Source: Ramlibacter ginsenosidimutans (lineage in GTDB: Bacteria; Pseudomonadota; Gammaproteobacteria; Burkholderiales; Burkholderiaceae_C). Taken from it: a stretch of DNA of 64,000 bases. The notes under the pieces were generated by a model that did no database searches, had not been told where the DNA came from, and saw only the letters and a program-made list of their open reading frames with translations. Made by a program: the position numbers and the translations under genes. This document shows, piece after piece, positions 28,191-37,961 of the stretch (positions are counted from its first letter, which is position 1; the number at the start of each line of letters is the position of its first letter). The DNA is taken from contig NZ_JAEPWM010000001.1 in NCBI RefSeq assembly GCF_016654015.1, positions 124,001 to 188,000 on the forward strand, read 5' to 3'.

Positions 28191-28859
28191 TCAGAGCGCG
28201 CCCAGCCAGCAGGCGCGCTGGATGGCGGCCATCTTGTTGTCCACCTTCAGCTTGTTCATCGCGTTGGCCAGGTGGTAGTTGACCGTGCGCTCGGTGCACT
28301 GCAGCTCCTGCGCCGTCTCGCGCGCGGTCTTGCCCTGGAAGGCGAGTTGCAGGCATTCGCGCTCGCGCGGGCTCAGTCGCGAGCGCGCCGTCGCGATCGA
28401 TCGCTTCACCAGCGGCCAGATGTTCAGGGCCGACCAGGCCAGCAAGGCGGCGTCGGCGCGCGCGGTCAGTTCGCGCGGGCTGAACATGAAACATTCGAAT
28501 GCCCGGCCCGCGGGCAGCGAGAATTCCACCCGCACCAGGGTCTGGTAGCCGTGCGCCAGCCACAGCATGCGCCAGCGGCTGGTGTGCTGGGGATCGGACT
28601 TGGCGATGGTCTGCCAGGCCACCAGCGGTGCGTCGGAATCGCGCCAGCGCGCGCCGAAGTCACCGCTCTCGGCCAGAGCTTCGGCCGCTTCGGCAACGAT
28701 CGGCGGATGAACGGCGATCACCTGGCGATCGTCGGAGCCGCCGAACGGGTCGGGGCCCAGCACCACGACCGCTTCGACCGAGAATTCCCGCAGGGCGGCC
28801 ACCCAGTCACTGAGGATGCCGTCCAGGCTGACACTGTCAAAGTTAACAGGGATCCCCAT
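28191..28859 (-). CDS. LuxR-type regulator with N-terminal sensor-like domain
   Basis: 222 residues. Residues 162-222 are a LuxR-type helix-turn-helix of the quorum-sensing class (LSPREREC, then ERTVNYHLANAMNKLKV). Residues about 10-150 resemble an autoinducer-binding domain in length and position, but the usual acyl-homoserine-lactone contacts are not obvious, and no luxI is in the window. It is divergent from the sensor kinase gene of the alpha-hydroxyketone locus. The ATG at 28859 has no Shine-Dalgarno, so the start is uncertain. A lux-box-like palindrome overlaps codons 3-10 and may be its own binding site. Confidence 0.85.
   Translation of the reverse strand: MGIPVNFDSVSLDGILSDWVAALREFSVEAVVVLGPDPFGGSDDRQVIAVHPPIVAEAAEALAESGDFGARWRDSDAPLVAWQTIAKSDPQHTSRWRMLWLAHGYQTLVRVEFSLPAGRAFECFMFSPRELTARADAALLAWSALNIWPLVKRSIATARSRLSPRERECLQLAFQGKTARETAQELQCTERTVNYHLANAMNKLKVDNKMAAIQRACWLGAL
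28832..28851 (+). promoter_or_regulatory. lux-box-like operator upstream of the sensor kinase gene
   Basis: The site reads CACTGTCAAAGTTAACAGGG. It has the exact spacing of known lux boxes, CTGT-N8-ACAG. It lies about 78 bases (centre to ATG) upstream of the kinase gene and inside the first codons of the luxR-type gene. It shares 15 of 18 core bases with the site upstream of cqsA, in the same orientation relative to the downstream gene. Binding by the adjacent LuxR-type protein is inferred. Confidence 0.7.
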
Positions 28860-28919
28860 GCGCGTTCGTCGTTCGTACCACCGCCGTGCTGTGACAATAG
28901 CATCAACACACCATCACCC

Positions 28920-30245
28920 ATGAGCGAGCATTTGCAGCGCGCCTACCCTTTGCCACCGCGGGCTGCACTCGAGTCCATCACGATGCGTTTGCGCCAGCGG
29001 GCATCCAACGAGGTTCTGCAACCTCTGATGGAGCCGATTCTCCACCCTTCGCAGTGGCGCATCCGCGCCCTCGGGGTGTCGACGTTCCTGGGCCATCCCC
29101 TCTTCTACGTGGTGTGGGCCTGGTGGCTGCCGCAGCCTTACGAAAATCTGCTGCTGCGCGCGCTCATGGCCCTGTGCGGCCTCAGCCTGCTCGTGCTGCC
29201 GGGAGTCCGGGTGTCGCCGCCCACGCGCGGGGCGGCCGTCACCTTTTCGCTGATCTTCTGGCTCACCCTGCCCTGGTTCTTCTGGTGGATGTACTTCTGC
29301 AACAGCGGCAACGCGGTCTGGCTCGCCAGCCTGGGCGCGGCCATGCTGATCTACTACCACCTCACGGACTGGCGGCTGGCAACCCTGGGCTGCGCGACCG
29401 GCCTGCTGTTCGCCTGGCTTTGCTTCGAAGCAGTCGGTCCGGCGGTGCCTGCACTCGGCTTCGCGCAGGCGGCGACCAACACCGTCGTGCTCTCCTTCTC
29501 CTGGTTCATGGGCCTCGTGCTGGGGCTGTCGTCGTCCAACCTGCGGCGCGAGCAGCTCAATTACACGCTGGGCACGATGGGCATCATGGCGCACGAACTG
29601 CGCACGCCACTCGCGACCATGCAGCTGATCGCCGAGGCGGTGCGCAACGAGGCGCCGCAGTACGCCGGGGAAAGCGGCGAGCGCCTGCAGCAGCTGGGGA
29701 CGCGCCTGAACACGCTGGTGCGCAACATGAACCACCAGATCGACATGCAGATCACCAACGCGCGCCTGATGCGGCCGATCGGCAACCCCGAACGGATCTC
29801 CGCGGCGCAGCTGGTGCGCGAGGCGATCGACGCCTATCCCTACCGCAGCACGCGCGAGAAGCAGGCGGTGGTGCTGCGCATCTACGGCGACTTCCACTTC
29901 TACGGCTCCCGCGACATGTTCCACCAGGTCGTGGACAACCTCACGAAGAACGCCCTGCGCTCGCTGGCCGCGGCCTCGTCCTCGCCGCAACCGGGCGACC
30001 TGCTGATCGAGGTGGGTGCGCATGGAGCGCGCGGCCGCATCGCCTTCACCGACAACGGGGTCGGGATGGACGCCGAGCTGCGCAAGCGCATCTTCCAGCC
30101 CTTCGTCTCCACCGACCGCGGCACCGGCCACGGGCTCGGACTGGCCTTCTGCCAGCGGGTCGTGAATGGCGCCCACGGGACCATCCGCGTGAAGGCCGCC
30201 CCGCACAAGGGCGCGGTGTTCACGATCGAGCTGCCGGTTGCCTAG
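28920..30245 (+). CDS. CqsS/LqsS-like sensor histidine kinase of the alpha-hydroxyketone circuit
   Basis: 441 residues. A polytopic membrane sensor of about six segments spans residues 48-205. The transmitter follows: phospho-acceptor His225 in MAHELRTPL, N box at 333-345 (MFHQVVDNLTKNA), G1 at 377-384 (TDNGVGMD) and G2 at 401-408 (GTGHGLGL). This layout matches CqsS/LqsS/JqsS kinases, which sense alpha-hydroxyketone autoinducers. Unlike Vibrio CqsS there is no attached receiver domain; a separate response regulator follows 15 bases later. A GACAAT at 28893-28898 could be a -10 element. Confidence 0.85.
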   Translation: MSEHLQRAYPLPPRAALESITMRLRQRASNEVLQPLMEPILHPSQWRIRALGVSTFLGHPLFYVVWAWWLPQPYENLLLRALMALCGLSLLVLPGVRVSPPTRGAAVTFSLIFWLTLPWFFWWMYFCNSGNAVWLASLGAAMLIYYHLTDWRLATLGCATGLLFAWLCFEAVGPAVPALGFAQAATNTVVLSFSWFMGLVLGLSSSNLRREQLNYTLGTMGIMAHELRTPLATMQLIAEAVRNEAPQYAGESGERLQQLGTRLNTLVRNMNHQIDMQITNARLMRPIGNPERISAAQLVREAIDAYPYRSTREKQAVVLRIYGDFHFYGSRDMFHQVVDNLTKNALRSLAAASSSPQPGDLLIEVGAHGARGRIAFTDNGVGMDAELRKRIFQPFVSTDRGTGHGLGLAFCQRVVNGAHGTIRVKAAPHKGAVFTIELPVA

Positions 30246-30260
30246 AATCCTGACAGCTCC

Positions 30261-31238
30261 ATGACTCTCCCCCTCTTCCACCGGCCCGGGACCGTCGTCT
30301 TCCTGGACGACGATCCGGACTACCTGGAGATGCTCGCGCTCGTCCTGCCGCGCAGCTGGCACCTCAAGCTGTTCCTGCGGCCGTCCGACTGCATCGCGCA
30401 CCTGATGCAGGAGCCGCCCTTCTGGGAGGCCGACGCCTGGAACCAGCAGCAGCTGATCGCCAACTGGGGCGAAGGCAAGCCTCTGATCCCGCAGGTGCTG
30501 GCCTACTGGTCGCGCTACACCGAGCGCTACGCGCTCTCGCGCGTGGTGGTGGTGGACTTCTCGATGCCGGGCATGGACGGCCTGCAGGTGCTCGCCGAGC
30601 TGGGCGACTGGCCTGGCGCGCGCATCCTGCTCACCGGCCAGGCCGACGAACAGGTGGCGGTGCGCGCCTTCAACCGCGGACTGATCGACCAGTTCATTCC
30701 CAAGCAGACGCAGGACATCTCGCGGCGGCTGCGCGAGGCCGTGGAGCACCTGCTGTTCACGTCGCATGCGCGGCATGCGCAGATCTGGCGCACCACGCTC
30801 ACCCAGGAGCAGAACGCGCTGCTGCGCTCTCCCGGCGTGGACGCGTGGCTCACGTCCTTCACCCAGAAGCACTGGGTGGAGCACGTGGTCATCGGCCAGC
30901 CTTTCGGCTTGCTGGGCATGGATGCCCACGGCAAGGTGGCGTGGCTGCAGCTGGAAACGCGGCAAGGGCTGGACGCCCTGGCCGAAGTGGCGGAAGTGGC
31001 GGGGGTGCCGGCGGCGGACGTGCAGGAGATCCGCTCGGGCACCAAGCTCGCGGACATCGAGCTGCGCCAGGCCCTGTCCTCGACGCAGCCGATCTCGCTC
31101 GTGAACGCGTTCGCGGTCGGCGAACCGGGTGGACTGCTGGGCGCGGTCTTCCCCGTGGAGACACCTGCCGGCCCCGATCCGGACAACAGCTACGCCCAGT
31201 GGCTGTCCCGCCAGCCCAAGCGGCACGTGCAGGACTGA
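30261..31238 (+). CDS. LqsR-like response regulator
   Basis: 325 residues. The receiver domain has its acidic pocket at 16-18 (DDD), phospho-acceptor Asp99 (VVVVDFSMPGMDG), Thr125 and Lys148. About 45 extra residues (roughly 48-92) are inserted between the usual beta-2 and beta-3 region. Residues 150-325 form an output part without a recognisable DNA-binding, GGDEF or EAL motif. Legionella LqsR is likewise a response regulator with no classical output domain. It probably receives phosphate from the adjacent kinase. Confidence 0.8.
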   Translation: MTLPLFHRPGTVVFLDDDPDYLEMLALVLPRSWHLKLFLRPSDCIAHLMQEPPFWEADAWNQQQLIANWGEGKPLIPQVLAYWSRYTERYALSRVVVVDFSMPGMDGLQVLAELGDWPGARILLTGQADEQVAVRAFNRGLIDQFIPKQTQDISRRLREAVEHLLFTSHARHAQIWRTTLTQEQNALLRSPGVDAWLTSFTQKHWVEHVVIGQPFGLLGMDAHGKVAWLQLETRQGLDALAEVAEVAGVPAADVQEIRSGTKLADIELRQALSSTQPISLVNAFAVGEPGGLLGAVFPVETPAGPDPDNSYAQWLSRQPKRHVQD

Positions 31239-31243
31239 CTGCT

Positions 31244-31277
31244 CACCCGAAAATCTGCTGAAGCAGATTTTCGGGTG
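31244..31277. terminator. Bidirectional terminator-like hairpin between response regulator and cqsA
   Basis: A perfect 16-base inverted repeat (CACCCGAAAATCTGCT, then its complement) separated by two bases. It folds as a 15-bp stem with a TGAA loop. It lies between two convergent genes, 5 bases after one stop and 10 bases before the other. There is no long T-run outside the stem, but AAAA and TTTT sit within it. It could serve both strands. Confidence 0.6.
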
Positions 31278-31287
31278 GCCTGATTCG

Positions 31288-32544
31288 TCAGTCCGGCTTC
31301 GTGCGCTGCCGGCGCGCGATCTGCCACTCCCACGGTTTCACGATGGGCGCGATTTCCTCGGCGACCGCTTCGACATGCGAGAGTTCGGCGTCGGTGAGGC
31401 CGGCATTGAGCGTCAGCCGCACCATCGACCGGTTGCGGCTGGTCGCCGGCGCGCAGAAGACCGCGCCGAAGACGTTGCGGCGCTCCAGCTCGTCGCGCAA
31501 TGCCAGCGTGTCCTTCTCCGGGCCGGCCTCCAGGGAGATGATCTGCTCGCTGCCCTGGTGGATCGGGTAGCCCAGCTCGGTGAGCCGGGTGCGCAGCCGG
31601 CGCGTGTTGCGCACCAGCGCCGCGCGCTCCGCGTCGCTGCGCTCGACGACACCCAGCGTCGCGTGCAGGCCGGCGACCTCCTGCGGCAGCAGGCAGGAGC
31701 TGAAGATGCTCGGGAAGCTGTGGCACATCAGGTAGTGGCGCAGTTCGTGCGGCATCGTGAAGAAGCCGGCGCGGCCCGCGAAGGCTTTCGCCAGGCTGGC
31801 GGTGATGAAGTGCACCCGATGCGACAGCCCGAGCTCGGCGCACAGGCCGCGGCCCTGCGGGCCGTGCGTGCCGAGCGAGTGCGACTCGTCCACCAGGATC
31901 ATGCAGCCGCCCTGCTCCGCGACCTCCACCATGCGCGTGAGCGGGCACAGGGCGCCGGTGGTGCTGTACACCGAGTCCACGATCACCAGCCCGGGCCCGC
32001 CGCGCGCGACCATGCGCGCGAGGTGCTCGGGGTCGTTGTGCCGGAACGCGGTGGCCACGGCGCCCGCCGCACGCACGCCTTCCCAGAGCGACATGTGCGC
32101 GAGGCTGTCCACGTAGACCGGGGTCTCGCGGTCCGCGACGACCTGGATCAGGCCCAGGTTCGCCGTGTAGCCGGACTGGCACAGCAGCGCGCCGTCCTTG
32201 CCGACGAAGTCCGCAAGCGCCGCCTCGAAGCGCGCATGTGGGCTGGAGTCCAGCTGGAACACGCCGGACTGCACCACGAAGTCGCGCTGGTCGCGCAATG
32301 CGGCGATCTGCGCATTCACGATGTCCGCGTGGCCCGTGATGCCCAGGTAGTCGTTGCCGTCGAGGCGGACTGCATTGGGACCCGGGGTGGTGCCGTGCGT
32401 CACGAAGCGCTTGCCCCACTCGTTTTCGTAGCGATCCCGGAATTCGCGGGCGATCCGCCCGCGCAAGTGTTGCGAAAGGCCCGGATCGGTGCCTCTGGCC
32501 GGACCGGCGGTTCCGGTTGTGATATTTTTCTCGACGACTTCCAT
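31288..32544 (-). CDS. cqsA: Alpha-hydroxyketone autoinducer synthase (CqsA/LqsA family)
   Basis: 418 residues. A PLP enzyme of the alpha-oxoamine synthase type: Schiff-base Lys253 in ITASLAKAFAG, PLP contacts Asp219 and His222 in LVDESHSLG, and DSVYSTTGALCPL. These blocks match CqsA, which condenses an acyl-CoA with an amino acid or SAM to give CAI-1 type hydroxyketone signals. It converges on the kinase-regulator pair. AGGAG lies 6 bases before the ATG and can pair with an upstream CTCCT. A lux-box-like site lies about 71 bases upstream. Confidence 0.9.
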   Translation of the reverse strand: MEVVEKNITTGTAGPARGTDPGLSQHLRGRIAREFRDRYENEWGKRFVTHGTTPGPNAVRLDGNDYLGITGHADIVNAQIAALRDQRDFVVQSGVFQLDSSPHARFEAALADFVGKDGALLCQSGYTANLGLIQVVADRETPVYVDSLAHMSLWEGVRAAGAVATAFRHNDPEHLARMVARGGPGLVIVDSVYSTTGALCPLTRMVEVAEQGGCMILVDESHSLGTHGPQGRGLCAELGLSHRVHFITASLAKAFAGRAGFFTMPHELRHYLMCHSFPSIFSSCLLPQEVAGLHATLGVVERSDAERAALVRNTRRLRTRLTELGYPIHQGSEQIISLEAGPEKDTLALRDELERRNVFGAVFCAPATSRNRSMVRLTLNAGLTDAELSHVEAVAEEIAPIVKPWEWQIARRQRTKPD

Positions 32545-32550
32545 GGACTA

Positions 32551-32565
32551 CTCCTCGCTCAGGAG
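32551..32565 (-). promoter_or_regulatory. Small hairpin covering the cqsA Shine-Dalgarno
   Basis: In the cqsA leader CTCCT (32565-32561) and AGGAG (32555-32551) form a 5-bp stem with a 5-base loop. The AGGAG is the Shine-Dalgarno, 6 bases before the start codon. The stem could mask it and lower translation. It is short and may be chance. Confidence 0.35.
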
Positions 32566-32605
32566 TTGCCATTGAAGCAAGTTCGAACGACCGGACGCGG
32601 GCGCA

Positions 32606-32625
32606 CCCTGTCAAGCTTGACAGGT
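32606..32625 (-). promoter_or_regulatory. lux-box-like operator upstream of cqsA
   Basis: Read toward cqsA the site is ACCTGTCAAGCTTGACAGGG; its core is a perfect 18-base palindrome (32607-32624). It fits the lux-box layout ACCTGT-N8-ACAGGT with one mismatch at the end. Its centre is about 71 bases upstream of the cqsA ATG. It is nearly the same as the site before the kinase gene. TTGACA occurs within it on both strands, so overlap with a -35 element is also possible. Confidence 0.75.
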
Positions 32626-32720
32626 GCCCTTACGAATCCTTACCGGAAGTTTGTGCGGCTCAGGGTGAACACCGAGAGCCCGTGCGGCCGCGAAGCGGCC
32701 CGTGCCGGCTCCGGAGCGCG

Positions 32721-35534
<2,814 letters not shown>

Positions 35535-35701
35535 GGGCGCGAATGTCGTCGGGGCCCGCGAGGGGGTGGGCCGGACGGCGCAGTCCTTTTTTTCGTTCAG
35601 CAGGAAAGGTGGAGCCGCCAGGCGCCTTTCGCAAGGCAGGAAGGTCGGCGGCGGCCAAACCCGGGATTTTACCTGTGCAGCTTTGTGGGACGGGATCCAA
35701 G

Positions 35702-35724
35702 AAAAAGCCCCGCCTCGGCGGGGC
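35702..35724 (-). terminator. Rho-independent terminator after the M23 peptidase gene
   Basis: On the minus strand an 8-bp GC stem (GCCCCGCC with GGCGGGGC, 2-base loop) is followed directly by TTTTT. It lies 22 bases after the stop of the M23 gene and should end that transcript before secA. Confidence 0.85.
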
Positions 35725-35746
35725 CGTTTCGAGCGGGGAAGGCCGC

Positions 35747-36730
35747 TCAGTGAGGCCGGTGGTCAGGCGGCAGCACCATCGCTGCCACGTGCTGCGGCGC
35801 TGCCGGCGCCGGCATCGCCGGGACGCTGCCGCCGCCGGCCAGGAATTTCTGCGGATCCTGCTGCACGCCCTGGACCAGCACCTCGAAATGCAGGTGCGGG
35901 CCGGTGGAGCGGCCGGTGGTGCCCACCAGGGCGATCTGCTGGCCGCGCTTGATGAGGTCGCCCTTCTTCACGAGCAGCTTCGACGCATGCCCGTAGCGCG
36001 TGACCAGCCCGTTGCCGTGGTCGATCTCCACCATGTTGCCGTACTCGGGATGCAGTTCGGCCGTGACCACGATGCCGCCCGCGGCCGCGACGATGGGCGA
36101 ACCCACCACCGCCTGGTAGTCCAGCCCCGTGTGCAGCGCCTGCCGGCCGGTGAAGGGGTCGATGCGCCAGCCGAAGCGCGAGCCGATGGGTGCGTTGCTC
36201 ACGGGGACCTGCGTCGGCACCATCATCTTCTTCAGGCGCTGGTCGATCAGGCGCGACTCCATGACGGTCAGCAGGTCGGTGCGTTCGCCGGTCAGCTGGT
36301 CCAGGTCGTCGAGCGTGCCCTTGACTTCCTGCAGGCTGAGCGGACGACCCTCCACCAGGGCGCCGCCGCGCGCGGTGTTCACGTGCAGCTCTTGCGGGCT
36401 CACGCCGGCCAGGCTGCCCACGCGCTCGCCGAGGGCGTCGAGCTGCAGCATGCGGGCCTGCATCTCGCCCAGGCGCCTGGCCATCGCATCGAGGTTCTCG
36501 CGCATGAAGCGGTCGCGCTGCTCCATCTCGTCGTGCACCACGAAGCGCACCAGCGTGCCGACGACGGGCCAGCGTTCACGCGCGCCCTTGAGGAACACCC
36601 AGTGGTAGAGCCCGGCGGCCATCAGCATCAGCACGAGTGACAGCGTCACCAGTGCGCTGACGAGTCGCGTGCCGCTCAGGTGGATCGCATGGCTCCTGGC
36701 CATGCGTGCGTCCGTGATAATGAAATGCAT
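35747..36730 (-). CDS. M23-family (LytM) peptidoglycan peptidase, membrane anchored
   Basis: 327 residues from the ATG at 36730 (GGGAG 8 bases ahead). One N-terminal membrane segment at about 24-45, a coiled-coil stretch (about 70-120), then a LytM domain with metal motifs HTGLDY and GPHLHFEV. Such proteins cut peptide cross-links of murein or activate amidases during division. In Burkholderiales this gene typically sits between secA and a DUF721 gene, as here. Confidence 0.9.
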   Translation of the reverse strand: MHFIITDARMARSHAIHLSGTRLVSALVTLSLVLMLMAAGLYHWVFLKGARERWPVVGTLVRFVVHDEMEQRDRFMRENLDAMARRLGEMQARMLQLDALGERVGSLAGVSPQELHVNTARGGALVEGRPLSLQEVKGTLDDLDQLTGERTDLLTVMESRLIDQRLKKMMVPTQVPVSNAPIGSRFGWRIDPFTGRQALHTGLDYQAVVGSPIVAAAGGIVVTAELHPEYGNMVEIDHGNGLVTRYGHASKLLVKKGDLIKRGQQIALVGTTGRSTGPHLHFEVLVQGVQQDPQKFLAGGGSVPAMPAPAAPQHVAAMVLPPDHRPH

Positions 36731-36744
36731 CTTCTGTACTCCCA

Positions 36745-37068
36745 ATGACCGTCCCGCCCACCATCCGCCGCCATCAAGCCGTGACCTTGCAGAAGGCCGC
36801 GGAAGAGGCGCCGACCCTCGCACGGCTCACGCAACTGGCGCGCGAGTCGGGCGAGCGTCTGCGGGCGATCGAGTCGTCCATCCCTGCTCCCCTGCGTCCT
36901 GCCATCCGGCCCGGCCCCATCGAGGGAACCACCTGGTGCCTGCTGGTGGACAGCAACGCTGCGGCTGCGAAGCTCCGGCAGTTGGTCCCCCTCCTGATCG
37001 CGAGGCTCAACAGTCGCGGAATTGAGGTTACCGCCATCCGTTTGCGGGTGGGAAGCCTCCAGAAGTAA
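36745..37068 (+). CDS. dciA: DUF721 / DciA-like protein
   Basis: 107 residues with the DUF721 core (IEGTTWCLLVDSNAAAAKLRQLVPLL). DciA proteins act as loaders or recruiters of the replicative helicase DnaB in bacteria that lack DnaC. Only 14 bases separate its ATG from that of the divergent M23 gene, so each promoter must lie within the other gene or be very compact. The symbol is given from family membership and context. Confidence 0.75.
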   Translation: MTVPPTIRRHQAVTLQKAAEEAPTLARLTQLARESGERLRAIESSIPAPLRPAIRPGPIEGTTWCLLVDSNAAAAKLRQLVPLLIARLNSRGIEVTAIRLRVGSLQK

Positions 37069-37224
37069 GCGCGCGTCCCGCTCGTCCCTGCCAGCGGCAC
37101 CATCCGTCGCGGCGCCCCCGCTCGTCCCGCCGCGCGTGCCGGCCGTCCGTTGCAGGCAGCAGCGGCAGTCGCGAACGCCGGTCGCAGCGGGCCGGCGAGC
37201 CCGCGCAGATTCGTGTGCGTGCGC
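37069..37224. other. Intergenic region between convergent dciA and arnF
   Basis: 156 GC-rich bases between two convergent genes. No clear hairpin followed by a T-run and no conserved frame was seen. Confidence 0.4.
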
Positions 37225-37629
37225 CTAGCGCGGCGCGCGTGCTTGCGATGCGGGCGCGCGTGCGTGGATCAGCGTCACGCCGAGCAGCACCAGCGCCACC
37301 CCGATCGACTTGCGCAGCGAGAAGCTGCCCTCCAGGCCGGGCAGCAAGGCCGACGCGAGGTACACCAGCGCGTAGCTCACGCTGAGGAGCGGATACGCGC
37401 GGTTGAGGGGCAGGTGGCGCAGTGCGGCCAGCCAGCACAGCAGCGACGCACCGTAGGCACCGATCGACGCCACGAGCAGGGCCGCCGGCGCCCACGCGAT
37501 GTCCGCGATGCGGGCCACCGGCCAGGACTCCAGGTGCGGCAGGCGCATCAGCGACCAGCGCATGCCGACCTGCGCCAGCGTGACCAGGGCCACGCTGCAT
37601 GCAGCGGGCAGGAGCGCACGCGTCTTCAT
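37225..37629 (-). CDS. arnF: Undecaprenyl-phosphate-L-Ara4N flippase subunit ArnF
   Basis: 134 residues from the ATG at 37629, which overlaps the arnE stop (ATGA). Four hydrophobic segments and the EamA/SMR-like ending ([15 protein letters not shown]) match ArnF. With ArnE it flips the aminoarabinose carrier lipid to the periplasmic face. It is the last gene of the arn operon. Confidence 0.85.
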   Translation of the reverse strand: MKTRALLPAACSVALVTLAQVGMRWSLMRLPHLESWPVARIADIAWAPAALLVASIGAYGASLLCWLAALRHLPLNRAYPLLSVSYALVYLASALLPGLEGSFSLRKSIGVALVLLGVTLIHARAPASQARAPR

Positions 37630-37961
37630 GAGGGCAAGCCGATGCAGGCCACCCCGAGCACGATCAGCGCAATGCCGCCCCAGTGCCGCCAGTCGGTGGG
37701 CTCGCCCAGCAGGTAGTGCGCGGCCAGCGTGACGAGCACGAAGTTGAGGCTCAGCATCGGATAGGCGATGCCGACGTCGAGCCGCTGCAGCACGACGAGC
37801 CACACGAGCAAGCCCGCGCCCAGGCACAGCAAGGCCGCCCAGGTCCACGGGGAGCGGAGCAGTTCGCCCGGGCGCGCGCTACGGCCCGACACTGCGAGCT
37901 TCTGCGCGATCTGGCCCAGGCTGGTAAGCAGGCACACGAGTGCGACGAGCAGCCAGGTCAT
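37626..37961 (-). CDS. arnE: Undecaprenyl-phosphate-L-Ara4N flippase subunit ArnE
   Basis: 111 residues, four hydrophobic segments ([18 protein letters not shown] at the start). It pairs with ArnF in the small multidrug-resistance-like flippase. It overlaps arnT and arnF by 4 bases each, so all three are translationally coupled. Confidence 0.85.
   Translation of the reverse strand: MTWLLVALVCLLTSLGQIAQKLAVSGRSARPGELLRSPWTWAALLCLGAGLLVWLVVLQRLDVGIAYPMLSLNFVLVTLAAHYLLGEPTDWRHWGGIALIVLGVACIGLPS

Noticed and set aside
26520-28919. Long plus-strand frame preceding the sensor kinase in the same reading frame (to 30245)
   Set aside because: Only the part from 28920 has kinase features. The rest is antisense to coaX, the coiled-coil gene and the luxR-type gene.
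31190-32614. Longer minus-strand frame over the cqsA region
   Set aside because: A different frame with Arg/Gly-rich translation; the 418-residue frame has all PLP-enzyme motifs and a Shine-Dalgarno.
32607-32624. Palindrome before cqsA as merely a -35 box (TTGACA) or a terminator of secA
   Set aside because: It does contain TTGACA, but no -10 stands at the right distance. It is upstream of cqsA with no T-run, and the second copy with lux-box spacing before the kinase gene favours an operator.
32686-32700. GGCCGC-GAA-GCGGCC hairpin just after the secA stop as a terminator
   Set aside because: Six-pair stem without a T-run on the minus strand; too weak to list as a terminator.
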